This document shows, one piece after another, positions 18,718 to 27,935 of a stretch of 64,000 nt of DNA. The position numbers and the translations under genes are program-made. Location: the NCBI RefSeq assembly GCF_030503615.1, contig NZ_CP129963.1, positions 1,798,001 through 1,862,000 on the forward strand, written 5' to 3'. The notes under the pieces were generated by a model. That model had not been told where the DNA came from. It ran no database searches and saw nothing but the letters and a program-made list of their open reading frames with translations. How positions within the stretch are numbered: position 1 is the first letter of the stretch; each line of letters starts with the position of its first letter. The DNA comes from Sphingobacterium sp. BN32 (GTDB lineage: Bacteria; Bacteroidota; Bacteroidia; Sphingobacteriales; Sphingobacteriaceae).

Positions 18718-19497
18718 ATGAAAAATACATTATTATATTCACTAGCTCTAGCAACCTTAGCGTTGGGAAGTTGCTCGACTGATGATGGTATCCCGACTGG
18801 TAAAACGCCGTTAACCATTAAGATGACGGACGCACCGGCAAATTACGATGCCATTTATTTGAACATTGACGAAATCGAAGTCCGTACAGTAAGTGGAAAC
18901 GAAGTAATCGATGTAGATGCCGACCCTTTTGATATTCTTCAATATCGTTTCGGTAGAGATACAGTAATTGCTGCACACGATGTACCCTCCGGAAGAATTA
19001 AGGAAATTCGTCTAAAACTAGAAGATGAAGGCAATGAAATTGTTGTCGATGGCGTTCATTACCCGTTAACTACGCCTTCAGGACAGTCATCAGGTGTAAA
19101 ACTGAAAGTGCATGATGATCTTATCCCGAATGTAGCTTATACCCTACTGATCGACTTTGATGCTGCAAAATCGGTGCACCGCGCTGGAAATGGTAAATGG
19201 ATGTTAAAACCAGTTCTTCGTGCAATCCCAGTAGCAACATCGGGCGCTATTGAAGGGGTTGTCACCCCATTCTCCGCTTGGCCGAATGTATATGCTATTG
19301 CGGGAACAGATACGATTGGTACAATCACCAACCCACTAGGAAAATTCTATTTCCCAGGGGTGGATCAAGGTACTTATAAATTGCTAATTCAACCTACAGA
19401 ACCCGGATACGACACTGTATCTCAAGATGTTATTGTAACGCAAGGAAAAGTAACGAATGTAGGTACAATTAACCTAGGAAAAGTTTTAGCAAACTAA
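18718..19497 (+). CDS. DUF4382 lipoprotein with carboxypeptidase-regulatory-like C-terminus
   Basis: The ATG at 18718 gives a signal peptide with lipobox (LALGSC). Residues 30-170 match DUF4382 (PLTIKMTDAPANYDAIYLNI, then DDLIPNVAYTLLIDFDAAKS and KPVLRAI). The last 75 residues form a carboxypeptidase regulatory-like beta-sandwich (GAIEGVVTPFSAWPNVYAI, GKFYFPGVDQGTYKL). These are surface or periplasmic proteins of unknown biochemical role. Upstream of the ATG, TAAGGTTTG resembles a -7 box with one extra base. The gene ends in a strong terminator, so it is likely a single transcript, separate from the trehalose pair. Confidence 0.85.
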   Translation: MKNTLLYSLALATLALGSCSTDDGIPTGKTPLTIKMTDAPANYDAIYLNIDEIEVRTVSGNEVIDVDADPFDILQYRFGRDTVIAAHDVPSGRIKEIRLKLEDEGNEIVVDGVHYPLTTPSGQSSGVKLKVHDDLIPNVAYTLLIDFDAAKSVHRAGNGKWMLKPVLRAIPVATSGAIEGVVTPFSAWPNVYAIAGTDTIGTITNPLGKFYFPGVDQGTYKLLIQPTEPGYDTVSQDVIVTQGKVTNVGTINLGKVLAN

Positions 19498-19516
19498 TCC
19501 CGATATACTATAAAGT

Positions 19517-19552
19517 AATAGGTTGTCTATTTTTAGACAGCCTATTTTTTTT
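19517..19552 (+). terminator. Intrinsic terminator after the DUF4382 gene
   Basis: A 12-bp stem (AATAGGTTGTCT with AGACAGCCTATT, one G-T pair) with a six-base T-rich loop is followed by a run of T. It ends transcription of the plus-strand lipoprotein gene just before the converging DUF3050 gene. Confidence 0.88.
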
Positions 19553-19556
19553 ATGA

Positions 19557-20324
19557 TTATAAACTCGCTTCAATAGCGTCCCAAAGCGCAATTCTTTTCT
19601 GTAGAGCCTGCTTAGCCGTCTGCTGCATCTCTTCCCATTTCTTATTATCCTCACCTGCTAATTCCATGATCATACGCATTGCTAATGGACCGTGCTCATC
19701 GCCATCCAATTCGATATGGCGTTGGAAATAATAGATCAAACGGTCTAAGTCGGTATCCGGAAACTGAACCTTTAACGAATCCAGAATAGAACTGAACATA
19801 TCCGGAATCAAGTCCTCACGACCAAAAGTAAAAGCCGAAGCAATTTTATGGGGCTCCTGACTCGCAATACAATCAAACGTAAAATGTAAAAAGTCTTTGA
19901 TGCGCTGATCAAAAGACTGCGCATCAATAGCACCGCGAATGTCTGATTTACCTTTCAATCCCGATACAAAGCCTAGAATAGGCTCGCAGTTTGCGCCTAA
20001 TGCCTGCATGGAATCCAAATACATCTCAAAATGGCTTAATCGACGTCCATCGTAATATTCGTCCGACTCCTCTGCCAGAACAATTTCATTGATCAAATAG
20101 CGAGTGTCTGGATATTCACTCGCAAACCAAGGCACTTGGGTGCAAGTTAATTGAATCTGCAAAGCCTTCAGCAAGGACATAAAATCCCAAACAGCATAAA
20201 CATGCCCCTCGGTAAATTTCCGAAGATCGTCAACCGTTTGGATTTTCTGGTAAAGGGGATGGCTCAAAAGTATAGCGCGTTCTTCGTTAATAAAAGAATG
20301 GATAGTGTTAATACGGTTTTGCAT
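19557..20324 (-). CDS. DUF3050 (haem-oxygenase-like fold) protein
   Basis: The ATG at 20324 gives 255 residues matching DUF3050 over the full length: LLSHPLYQKIQTVDDLR, EGHVYAVWDFMSLLKALQ, WFASEYPDTRYLINEI, LAEESDEYYDGRRLSHFEMY and YYFQRHIELDGDEHGPLAMR. The conserved His, Glu and Asp residues in these helices would suit a di-iron or haem-oxygenase-like fold, but no activity is established for the family. No signal peptide is present. It is divergent from the marR gene, with a TTG two codons upstream as a less likely start. Confidence 0.85.
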   Translation of the reverse strand: MQNRINTIHSFINEERAILLSHPLYQKIQTVDDLRKFTEGHVYAVWDFMSLLKALQIQLTCTQVPWFASEYPDTRYLINEIVLAEESDEYYDGRRLSHFEMYLDSMQALGANCEPILGFVSGLKGKSDIRGAIDAQSFDQRIKDFLHFTFDCIASQEPHKIASAFTFGREDLIPDMFSSILDSLKVQFPDTDLDRLIYYFQRHIELDGDEHGPLAMRMIMELAGEDNKKWEEMQQTAKQALQKRIALWDAIEASL

Positions 20325-20390
20325 GCACAAAAGTAAGCATACCTAAACGATATTATCCTCTTATTGCGCTGATTATTTTTAAACACTAAA

Positions 20391-20410
20391 TTAGTTTGAT
20401 ATTTAACTGT
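20391..20410. promoter_or_regulatory. Degenerate MarR operator over the marR promoter
   Basis: TTAGTTTGATATTTAACTGT matches the perfect palindrome found downstream of marR (20896-20917) at 14 of 20 positions and keeps the AGTT...AACT half-sites. It covers the TTTG -33 element of the marR promoter, where a bound repressor would block RNA polymerase. This suggests autoregulation. Confidence 0.5.
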
Positions 20411-20426
20411 CTATTATTTAACTTTG
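20395..20426 (+). promoter_or_regulatory. Bacteroidota-type promoter of the marR operon
   Basis: TTTG at 20395-20398, a 20-base spacer, and TAACTTTG at 20419-20426 fit the TTTG/TAnnTTTG consensus of the Bacteroidota primary sigma factor. Transcription should begin near 20432, about a dozen bases before the marR ATG. Confidence 0.7.
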
Positions 20427-20444
20427 CATATCAATCAGCAAGCT

Positions 20445-20882
20445 ATGAATGAAGATATCGCATTAGTACGAAACTTGATACACGACGTAATTGCACTTCG
20501 CGCTGGAATAAAGCAGTTTTATTACCAAAAAATTAAAGAACTTAATCTAGACATCACCTATGAAATGATGCAGGTAATGGCTGTACTATGGCGGAAAACA
20601 GAGGTTAATCAACAGGATATTGCCGAAGCGGTACAGAAAAGCAAAGCCAGTATCACGCCCCTGATCGATAATCTGTGCAAGCGTGGGTTAGTCACGCGCG
20701 TTTCAGATCCTTCTGATCGACGAAATAATAAAATAGAACTTACAGAAAAAGGCTTCCTTTTCCAAGAAACAATGGCTCCCGTTCAAGACGAACTATTCCA
20801 AAGAATTTCAAAAGTAAGCAGCAAGGAGGAGATCATCCGCTTGCGCGAACAACTGCAAAAAATCGCGACGGCAATCGTTTAG
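20445..20882 (+). CDS. MarR-family transcriptional regulator
   Basis: The 145-residue protein starts at the ATG at 20445 (a TTG seven codons earlier lies within the promoter -7 box and cannot be the start). It has the MarR winged-helix layout: TYEMMQVMAVLWRKTEVNQQ, recognition-helix region VQKSKASITPLIDNLCKRGL, and the wing with the family signature DPSDRRNNKIELTEKG. It precedes an HlyD-type adaptor and an MFS pump on the same strand, the usual emrRAB order. It should repress the pump and itself through the palindromes at 20896 and 20391, with release by a small lipophilic compound. Confidence 0.93.
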   Translation: MNEDIALVRNLIHDVIALRAGIKQFYYQKIKELNLDITYEMMQVMAVLWRKTEVNQQDIAEAVQKSKASITPLIDNLCKRGLVTRVSDPSDRRNNKIELTEKGFLFQETMAPVQDELFQRISKVSSKEEIIRLREQLQKIATAIV

Positions 20883-20895
20883 ATTTTTTTAACTC

Positions 20896-20917
20896 ATTAG
20901 TTCAATGTTGAACTAAT
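20896..20917. promoter_or_regulatory. MarR operator upstream of the efflux genes
   Basis: A perfect palindrome with 10-bp arms (ATTAGTTCAA and TTGAACTAAT) and a two-base centre sits between the marR stop and the adaptor gene. Its size and position suit a MarR dimer site. No T-run follows on either side, so it is not an obvious terminator. Confidence 0.75.
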
Positions 20918-20941
20918 TTAAACATATGCACATCACAGTAT

Positions 20942-22012
20942 ATGAATCAGAAAACAACGAAACAAATCAGTCCGAAAGAAAAGATACGCAGACGTAAAAT
21001 CTATCTCGTCAATGCAATTTCCATCATCGTTATTCTTGCGGCCATTAGCTGGGGAATTACGGAGTTTTTCCACCTCAACGAAAGTGTGTATACCGAAGAT
21101 GCACAAGTAGACGCACATATCAACCCGGTTTCTGCAAAAGTATCCGGTTATGTCAAAGACATCAAATTCCGTGAACACCAATATGTACACAAAGGCGATA
21201 CACTCGTCGTACTGGAAAATGAGGAATACAAAATTCAAGTAGAAAACGCAATGGCAGCATTGGCAGATGCGCGAGCCGGTCACGATGTGGTTCAAACCGA
21301 AGTTCAAATTGCGAACAACAGCTTGAATATAGCGGATGCAAACATTGAAGAGCTCAAAACGAGACTAAACAACGCGGAAGCAAACTACAATAGATTCCAA
21401 GCATTAATGGACAAGGATGCCATCGCTGTTTACCAGTACGAACAAGTTAGAACAGAATATGAGTCTCTACAAGCGAAATATAAATCGCTATTGGCACAGA
21501 AGACGAGCAGCAACCTAAGTTCGCTAGAAACGCGAAAGAAAACTGCAATCAACCAAGCCAGCATTATGCGCGCACAAGCGGCGCTGGATTTGGCTCGATT
21601 AAACCTGTCTTACACCGTCATCCTTGCGCCCTATGATGGCGTATTGGGTCGTGTACCGGTGGAAGAAGGACAGCTAATACAATCCGGACAGCAGCTTTTC
21701 AGCATCGTGCGAGATCAGCAAAAATGGATAACCGCAAATTATACTGAACGACAGCTAAAAGAATTAGCGATAGGTAAAGACGTACAGATTACTGTAGACG
21801 CCCTGCCAAACCGTATATTTAAAGGCAAGATCAGTGCGATATCCGAAGCAACGGGCTCAAAATATGCAAGCATCCCTGTTGACAACTCCACCGGAAATTT
21901 TATCAAAGTACAGCAGCGCATTCCTGTTCGTATAGACTTCTCTCAACAGAACGACACCAAGGAACTCGAGAAACTATTGGTAGGAATGAACGTCGTCGTA
22001 AAAGCCATATAA
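20942..22012 (+). CDS. HlyD-family periplasmic adaptor (EmrA-type)
   Basis: An N-terminal cytoplasmic tail and one membrane helix (about 24-45) are followed by the adaptor pattern VYTEDAQVDAHINPVSAKVSGYV, a lipoyl-like half (HKGDTLVVLENEEYKIQVE), about 120 residues of coiled-coil hairpin, and the second half VILAPYDGVLGRVPVEEGQ. This is the EmrA plan: it joins an inner-membrane MFS pump to an outer-membrane channel. Its stop codon directly abuts the ATG of the pump gene. No TolC gene is beside it, so it would use one encoded elsewhere. Confidence 0.92.
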   Translation: MNQKTTKQISPKEKIRRRKIYLVNAISIIVILAAISWGITEFFHLNESVYTEDAQVDAHINPVSAKVSGYVKDIKFREHQYVHKGDTLVVLENEEYKIQVENAMAALADARAGHDVVQTEVQIANNSLNIADANIEELKTRLNNAEANYNRFQALMDKDAIAVYQYEQVRTEYESLQAKYKSLLAQKTSSNLSSLETRKKTAINQASIMRAQAALDLARLNLSYTVILAPYDGVLGRVPVEEGQLIQSGQQLFSIVRDQQKWITANYTERQLKELAIGKDVQITVDALPNRIFKGKISAISEATGSKYASIPVDNSTGNFIKVQQRIPVRIDFSQQNDTKELEKLLVGMNVVVKAI

Positions 22013-23548
22013 ATGAAGGGTAGCATTTTTCAAAGCTGGATATCCGAAAGGTATAAATTCCCTATCCTACTGCTTATCGCCATCACCTTATCCTGCAACA
22101 GCGGTATTCCCAGTACAATTTATCCCTTCGTGATGGGCGCACTATCCGCCAACTCGCCAGATTTATCGATGGCCATGTATGCCTATTGTGCCGGAATGGT
22201 ATGTTCGATACCCCTGATCTTTCGCCTCGGAGGCGTTATTCCGAAAAAAACACTGATCATTTTTTTGATCCTTGTTTTAATGGCAATTAATTTCCTCACG
22301 GCGATCAACGACAATGTATTAGTCAACGTGATGCTCATGTTTGTGTTTGGCTGCGTGAAAATCATTGTAACCATGGCACTGATAACCGAGCTTATGCCCT
22401 ATCTGATGCCGAAAGGCGAGCGATATCAAATGTATGCGGTTTATTATCCAATGAATATGATTTTGCCTGTCATTGGCGGACTAATATCTGTCATGCTCGC
22501 ACAGCGATATTACTGGGAAATCGGATTTCATTTCCAGAACCTTATGCTATTCATCTGCCTTTTGCTCGTACTTTGCACATTCAAAACACAAGCTATAGTC
22601 AAAATTCCACTTTTCCAATACGATTGGTTCGGAACAATTCTATTAGCAAGCTCCTTACTTTCTTTTTCATTTGTATGCAGCTATGCCGTGCAGAACAATT
22701 GGTGCTACAGTCCTTCAATCATTATTGCAACGGTGCTGTGCATCGTGTTCTTTATGCTCTTCTTCAACAGAAATTACCGAAAGAAAAGAAAGGTTATCAG
22801 CTTTTCGACAATGGTTGATAAAGGTACATTTTTAACCCTCTTGACTATATTTCTGCTGGGGATGTTCTATGCAAACAGCAGTTTATTGAATTACTTACTA
22901 AACAATCTCGTGCCGAATAACCCCGGCAAAGTAGCAGAGATCAATGCGTATGTCATCATCGGTTACCTCATCGGCAGCCTTATCGTTTGGCTTTATTTCA
23001 AACGCACGAAGAAATGCAAAGCCATCATGCTATTTGCGGGCCTGTGTTACCTCGCTTCAAATATCTTGATGTATCGCTACATCAATACGAATACTGCCGT
23101 AGAATTGCTTATTACCCCGATTATTCTACGAGGAATAGCCATCATCGTGTCCTTTATTGCTACGGCCGTTTACCTGGCCGCCAATGTCAACCCGAAACAA
23201 TTCCTGCATAGCATCGTCCTCTTCTTGTTGGTCAGAACCTTTATCGTTACTGTGTTTTGGTCTTCGTTCATCAATTACTGGTATCAACATCAAGTAGCGG
23301 TGCATCAAACGCGTTTAGCCGAAATAATAGAAAACTCGATCGTATTAAGCCGCTCAAGTCTGGCGAGTTTTCAAACACAAACCGCGCTACTTGCGTTGCA
23401 AGATGTTTATTGGTACCTTATCCTGGCGAATATCGCGGTATTGCTTATTATTGCGATACTTCCATATCATTCCTCAACGATAAGGCATATCTACAATTGG
23501 GCAACCAAGAAAAACGCAAAAGAGCTGATACAGGCAAGCCCTATGTAG
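22013..23548 (+). CDS. MFS multidrug efflux transporter (DHA2/EmrB-like)
   Basis: A 511-residue protein with about 14 hydrophobic segments, the count typical of the DHA2 (14-TMS) drug:proton antiporters. The pairing with an EmrA-type adaptor and MarR regulator is the main evidence for a drug-efflux role. The early membrane segments carry NSGIPSTIYPFVMGALS; the classic motif A is poorly kept (FRLGGVIPKKTL), as in many Bacteroidota members. It begins on the base after the adaptor stop. The transported compounds are unknown; lipophilic drugs or detergents would be typical. Confidence 0.88.
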   Translation: MKGSIFQSWISERYKFPILLLIAITLSCNSGIPSTIYPFVMGALSANSPDLSMAMYAYCAGMVCSIPLIFRLGGVIPKKTLIIFLILVLMAINFLTAINDNVLVNVMLMFVFGCVKIIVTMALITELMPYLMPKGERYQMYAVYYPMNMILPVIGGLISVMLAQRYYWEIGFHFQNLMLFICLLLVLCTFKTQAIVKIPLFQYDWFGTILLASSLLSFSFVCSYAVQNNWCYSPSIIIATVLCIVFFMLFFNRNYRKKRKVISFSTMVDKGTFLTLLTIFLLGMFYANSSLLNYLLNNLVPNNPGKVAEINAYVIIGYLIGSLIVWLYFKRTKKCKAIMLFAGLCYLASNILMYRYINTNTAVELLITPIILRGIAIIVSFIATAVYLAANVNPKQFLHSIVLFLLVRTFIVTVFWSSFINYWYQHQVAVHQTRLAEIIENSIVLSRSSLASFQTQTALLALQDVYWYLILANIAVLLIIAILPYHSSTIRHIYNWATKKNAKELIQASPM

Positions 23549-23587
23549 TCTATAACTGTACTTAATCAAGACTGACCCGAGACGACT

Positions 23588-23678
23588 TAAAACCCTTTCA
23601 AACCCAATGATCACCCAATACAAACCCCAATCATAGCCGCTTGGAAAGGGCTTTGATTGGGGTGTAAATGGGATGTAA
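23588..23678. repeat. REP-like palindromic element, copy 1
   Basis: Directly after the efflux operon there is an inverted repeat with arms ACCCCAATCA (23624-23633) and TGATTGGGGT (23654-23663), extended by weaker pairing to CCCA and TGGG ends. The loop contains CCGCTTGGAAAGGGCT, which matches the loops of similar elements at 38911 and 57077. The left flank CCCTTTCAAACCCA is also shared with the 38911 copy. Confidence 0.65.
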
Positions 23679-23764
23679 TTTATGTCATTGTTGTTCTAGT
23701 CTTGAACAATTCTGCACAAAAGCTTGTATTTAATATATTCGCTGAACAAATATCGCTTGATACT

Positions 23765-24565
23765 ATGAGGAAATTTGCTTTTATTCTGTCCATTTTATTA
23801 TTTTCCCAAGGTCATTGCCTAATCGCTCAAGAGCAAGAGATCAAGCAGATCGAACCTACTGCGCAGGAAAAAGAAGCATTATTTTTTCAAAAGCTGTGTT
23901 TCAGCCAAACAATCTTTCCGCTGTATGAGGATATATTTGGATTGGATGCCGAGCCTATTGCATGGATATCCCTATTTTGGCCGGAAGAGAAGTTCGGATT
24001 TTTGGAGAGCAAGTCCATCACAATATCCAATGAGCAAGGCGGTGAAATTATCTTAAGCGACGAGCTCCAACATTCGGTTACTATTCGCGGTAGCTTAATG
24101 GGGAACTCTCAAGCAATCGATGATAAGGGGCATTGGCTGAACTTCAGACGTAACTTCGTTGGCAAAATCAATATTGAGGATGAACACGCGCAAAAAAGCA
24201 GTGTTAGTAAGAACCTGATTAATAAAGCAAAGATTGCGACCAACTCCGGACAACAAATCACTATAAAAAGTACACGTATCGGTCTAGAAATATCCGATAA
24301 TAGAGGAAACAATGCTTTAATCGAGATTGACCGCTGGGGAAATCGAACGCTTCACTATCCTAATAAAGACTATATTGCATTTGAATACTTAGAAGAAGGC
24401 TATCAAATCAGCAGCAATTTCATCGATGAAGTTTTTATTGCGATTGATGGCAGAACCGGCAACATGAAGATCTGGGAAGGAACGAAACCGCCCTACCGGA
24501 TTATCAACGAATTTCGAAAACCAACGCCGCCAGATGATCCATTTGTTTTTATACCATCGCCCTAA
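23765..24565 (+). CDS. Orphan secreted protein
   Basis: The ATG at 23765 starts a clean signal peptide (MRKFAFILSILLFSQGHCLIAQ), leaving about 245 mature residues; a longer in-frame reading from 23657 starts inside the repeat element and is rejected. The mature part has a helical start (EALFFQKLCFSQTIFPLYED), then beta-rich sequence with paired patterns such as ISNEQGGEIILSDELQHSV and IEIDRWGNRTLHYPN, and a proline-rich end. No family was recognised. Its last four bases overlap the converging P-type ATPase gene. Confidence 0.7.
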   Translation: MRKFAFILSILLFSQGHCLIAQEQEIKQIEPTAQEKEALFFQKLCFSQTIFPLYEDIFGLDAEPIAWISLFWPEEKFGFLESKSITISNEQGGEIILSDELQHSVTIRGSLMGNSQAIDDKGHWLNFRRNFVGKINIEDEHAQKSSVSKNLINKAKIATNSGQQITIKSTRIGLEISDNRGNNALIEIDRWGNRTLHYPNKDYIAFEYLEEGYQISSNFIDEVFIAIDGRTGNMKIWEGTKPPYRIINEFRKPTPPDDPFVFIPSP

Positions 24566-26652
24566 GTAGTAAAATTAGATCGTTGTATCCTGACCGCATT
24601 TAATATCGCTAATAGTGCCACCCCAACATCGGCGAACACCGCTTCCCACATGGTCGCCAGGCCGCCTGCACCTAAGATCAGTACAATGGCTTTGACGCCG
24701 AAAGCGAAGCCTATATTCTGCCATACAATGGTCTTGGTTTTCTTTCCAATTTGAATCGCAATAGGGATTTTTATAGGTTTATCATCTTGGATTACGACAT
24801 CTGCCGTTTCAATCGTCGCATCAGATCCGAGCCCACCCATCGCAATACCGACGTCGCTCAAAGCGACAACTGGCGCATCATTGACTCCATCGCCAACAAA
24901 AGCCACTACCTGATCACTAGATTTAATTGTTTTGAAATGATTTACCTTATCTTCTGGTAGTAGATCGCCGAAAGCTTGATCGATTCCCAACTCTTTGGCT
25001 ACATGCTTAACGACCGTTTCCTTATCTCCGCTTAGCATCGTCGCTTTAGCGCCCAGGCTGTGTAGCTTGTCGATCGTCGCTTTTGCATCCGCTTTTATCG
25101 TGTCCGCGATTGTTATATAGCCCTGATATTGCCCGTCGTAAGCAATAGCAATCGTCGTATAAGCGATATCTGCCGGATTGATCGGATAAGCGACCTGGTA
25201 TTTATCCAATAGTTTGAAGTTACCTACAAGGAGTTCTTTCGAATTGACCTCGCCTCTAAGTCCATGTCCGGCGATTTCTTCTATATTTTGAAGCGGCAGC
25301 TGTTCTTTAATCTCGCCTACATACTCGTGTATTGCAGTAGCAACGGGATGGGTACTCTTGCTTTCCAGTAAATTGACATAATCCATTAAATCCGGGAGAG
25401 CCACTTGTTCTGTTAAATTCACCTCCTGCACTTTGAACACACCTTCTGTCATTGTTCCGGTTTTATCCATCACCACATGCTTCAGACCTGCTAAGACATC
25501 AAGGAAATTGCCTCCTTTGATCAATATACCGTGACGGCTTGCGGCGCCTATCCCACCAAAATAACCTAGCGGAATTGATATCACAAGGGCGCAGGGGCAA
25601 GAGACAACTAAGAAAATAAGCGCTCGATACAACCAATGCTGAAAGACATAGTCGGCCACAAAGAAATATGGGATAAAACAGATACCTATCGCAAGAAAGA
25701 CGACGATGGGTGTATAGATACGAGCGAATTTGGAAATAAACAATTCCGTAGGTGCTTTCTGCGAGCTGGCATGTTGAACCAACTCGAGTATCTTGCTCAA
25801 CTTACTATCCGCATAGGCCGTCGTGACCTCTACCTGCGCAACAGACTGTAGATTGATCATCCCGGCAAGTACTTGTTCTCCTTTGCTCTTGGTATCGGGT
25901 TTACTCTCACCGGTCAGTGCAGCGGTGTTGAAGGATGCAGCATCCGATAATAAAATGCCATCAAGCCCCAGCTTCTCACCTGGCTTCAACTGTATGACAT
26001 CACCGATTTGAACGTCGGTCGCTTTAATGGTCTGCGTCTTGGAATCGCGGATAACAGTCGCTTCATCGGGACGCTGATCCAATAACTTTTTAATATTGGA
26101 TTTGGCACGAGATACCGCCAAGGTTTGGAAACTCTCGCCTACCGCATAAAATAGCATCACCGCAACAGCTTCCGGATATTCAGCAATGCCAAAGGCACCT
26201 AGCGTCGCGATCCCCATCAAAAAGAACTCAGAGAAAAAGTTGCCCTTTCTGATGCTTTTCACCGCATCTTTCAGGACAGGCAAGCCTACAGGAATGTAGG
26301 CTGCCAAATACCAAACTAAGCGCACATAGCCCGTAAACCAATCCATCTTCCAGAAATGGTCGAAGGTAAGCCCCAGCAATAGCAGTATTAAACTGACAAT
26401 CGACGGTAGAAAAAGCTTAAACAGACTATCGCCAGCTTCATGGCTATGATCATGATCGTGAGCATCTTCATCAGCATGATCGTGTTCATGGTTATGCTCC
26501 TTGCTTTCCTCATGCGGATGTGCATGAGCGTTTTTTGCAGCTTTTTTTGTTAAAAGGTCGGCAGCATTCGCTTGCCGATATACCTTTTCCGTTTGGCTAC
26601 ATATTTCACAAACCCCATTTTCATTGTAGATATGCTGATGTTGTTGTCTCAT
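24562..26652 (-). CDS. Heavy-metal P1B-type ATPase (Zn/Cd/Pb export type)
   Basis: The 696-residue protein has the metal-binding membrane motif SCPCAL (Cys352 and Cys354), TGES at 247-250, the phosphorylation motif DKTGT at 396-400 and GDGVNDAP near the C-terminus. CPC with these features is typical of P1B-1/P1B-2 pumps, and the resemblance to ZntA/CadA is the best fit. Instead of a standard metal-binding (HMA) domain, the N-terminus has a CEIC pair and a long His/Asp/Glu-rich stretch around 42-72 that probably binds Zn or a similar ion. It is last in the CusA-CusB operon, 21 bases after the adaptor, so cytoplasmic and periplasmic metal export are linked. Confidence 0.93.
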   Translation of the reverse strand: MRQQHQHIYNENGVCEICSQTEKVYRQANAADLLTKKAAKNAHAHPHEESKEHNHEHDHADEDAHDHDHSHEAGDSLFKLFLPSIVSLILLLLGLTFDHFWKMDWFTGYVRLVWYLAAYIPVGLPVLKDAVKSIRKGNFFSEFFLMGIATLGAFGIAEYPEAVAVMLFYAVGESFQTLAVSRAKSNIKKLLDQRPDEATVIRDSKTQTIKATDVQIGDVIQLKPGEKLGLDGILLSDAASFNTAALTGESKPDTKSKGEQVLAGMINLQSVAQVEVTTAYADSKLSKILELVQHASSQKAPTELFISKFARIYTPIVVFLAIGICFIPYFFVADYVFQHWLYRALIFLVVSCPCALVISIPLGYFGGIGAASRHGILIKGGNFLDVLAGLKHVVMDKTGTMTEGVFKVQEVNLTEQVALPDLMDYVNLLESKSTHPVATAIHEYVGEIKEQLPLQNIEEIAGHGLRGEVNSKELLVGNFKLLDKYQVAYPINPADIAYTTIAIAYDGQYQGYITIADTIKADAKATIDKLHSLGAKATMLSGDKETVVKHVAKELGIDQAFGDLLPEDKVNHFKTIKSSDQVVAFVGDGVNDAPVVALSDVGIAMGGLGSDATIETADVVIQDDKPIKIPIAIQIGKKTKTIVWQNIGFAFGVKAIVLILGAGGLATMWEAVFADVGVALLAILNAVRIQRSNFTT

Positions 26653-26673
26653 AAAAAACTTTGTTTAATTTGA

Positions 26674-27900
26674 TTAATGTTCATGACCTTGTGATCCACT
26701 TAATACGGCATTCACAAAAAATGCGCCTTTTGCAACGACCTTATCCGTAGCTGATAATGCTTTCGTACTGGTTACCGCTGCATACTTTCCATCGGAAAGG
26801 CCTTTGCTAACTTCTACTTTTTCAAATTTATACACGCCCTCGGCTTTATCAAATCCACGATCGATAAAGATATAATCCTTGCCCTCTTCATTGATGATAG
26901 CCTCTACCGGTAAACTCTGCTGTAAGCTAGAGCCCGCATGGATGTATGCCACCGCCTGCATACCTTCTGCAAGAAGGTCTTTGCTTCCAATGACCTGTGC
27001 ATGTACAGGAATGGTGCGATTCTCGTCAAGGCTTTTATTGATCATACTGATCTTTGCTTGATAGTTCTGTGCAGCGTTATTTGCCAGTGTGAATTCAATA
27101 GCTTGTCCGACCTTCACTAAAGATAAGTCTTTTTCGAACATATTGATTTGCAATAGAATATTATTATTATCCTCTACGGTTGCTATAGCTACCGATGGGT
27201 CTACGAAATTACCTATGCTGCTATTCAATTGCGTAATATATCCGCTTAATGGACTCTTTACGGAAATAGAGCTGATTAAGTTCCCATTGACAACCTGCTG
27301 TGGCGAAATACCCATCAGTTGCAATTGCTTGCGTAAGCTCTGTTGTTGTGCCCGTAGGCTTTTCAATTGGGATTCTGCGTTCTGAAGATTACGTAATGTT
27401 CCTGCTTGTCCTTGATTCAGGATCTTCTGGCGCTCTACCTCCTTCGCAGCAAAGTCAATCTGGCTCATAACGGACGAATAATTCTCCTGCACCTGAATAT
27501 ATTCCGGGTTGCTAATGGTCGCAATAGTTTGGCCTTGCTTCACAAAGTCCCCCTGTTTGATATATAATTTAGCAATTGTTCCGGAATAAACGGAGTTTAT
27601 CGTTGCTTTTTTCTCGTTCGGGATGATAAGCGAGCCGTTAAATTTGAGCTTATTCTCTAAATCGCGAGACTCCATGCTGGTATAGGCAATACCGACCGTT
27701 TTAAATTGTTCCGGACTGAGTTCTGCTATATTACCGCCATGTCCTGACTCCTCTTCTTCTCCGTGCTCATGTCCATGCTCATGTGCATCGCCTTCGGCAT
27801 GCCCCTCTCCCTTATTACCTCCCGAATTACAGGCCATAAAAAGTGATAGACTTAACCCTATTAATAGGTAACTGATATATGTTTTAATTGGAATTCTCAT
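26674..27900 (-). CDS. CusB/CzcB-type RND efflux adaptor lipoprotein
   Basis: From the ATG at 27900 there is a lipoprotein signal with lipobox (LFMAC), then a His-rich segment (HEHGHEHGEEEESGHGG) likely to bind metal. The rest is a membrane-fusion protein: barrel-sandwich halves (INSVYSGTIAKLYIKQGDFV and ISVKSPLSGYITQLNSSIG), an intervening coiled-coil hairpin, and a beta-barrel domain (LVKVGQAIEFTLAN). A GTG four codons earlier is less likely. It links the RND pump to its TolC part; here both are fused in the upstream gene, 35 bases away. Confidence 0.92.
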   Translation of the reverse strand: MRIPIKTYISYLLIGLSLSLFMACNSGGNKGEGHAEGDAHEHGHEHGEEEESGHGGNIAELSPEQFKTVGIAYTSMESRDLENKLKFNGSLIIPNEKKATINSVYSGTIAKLYIKQGDFVKQGQTIATISNPEYIQVQENYSSVMSQIDFAAKEVERQKILNQGQAGTLRNLQNAESQLKSLRAQQQSLRKQLQLMGISPQQVVNGNLISSISVKSPLSGYITQLNSSIGNFVDPSVAIATVEDNNNILLQINMFEKDLSLVKVGQAIEFTLANNAAQNYQAKISMINKSLDENRTIPVHAQVIGSKDLLAEGMQAVAYIHAGSSLQQSLPVEAIINEEGKDYIFIDRGFDKAEGVYKFEKVEVSKGLSDGKYAAVTSTKALSATDKVVAKGAFFVNAVLSGSQGHEH

Positions 27901-27935
27901 TGTTGATTTCACAATAGTGTCTCTTAATTTGTTTA

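Noticed and set aside
24562..26652. Copper-type P1B-1 ATPase (CopA)
   Set aside because: The His-rich N-terminus, lack of HMA domains and overall similarity favour the zinc/cadmium/lead type. The CPC motif alone does not separate the two.
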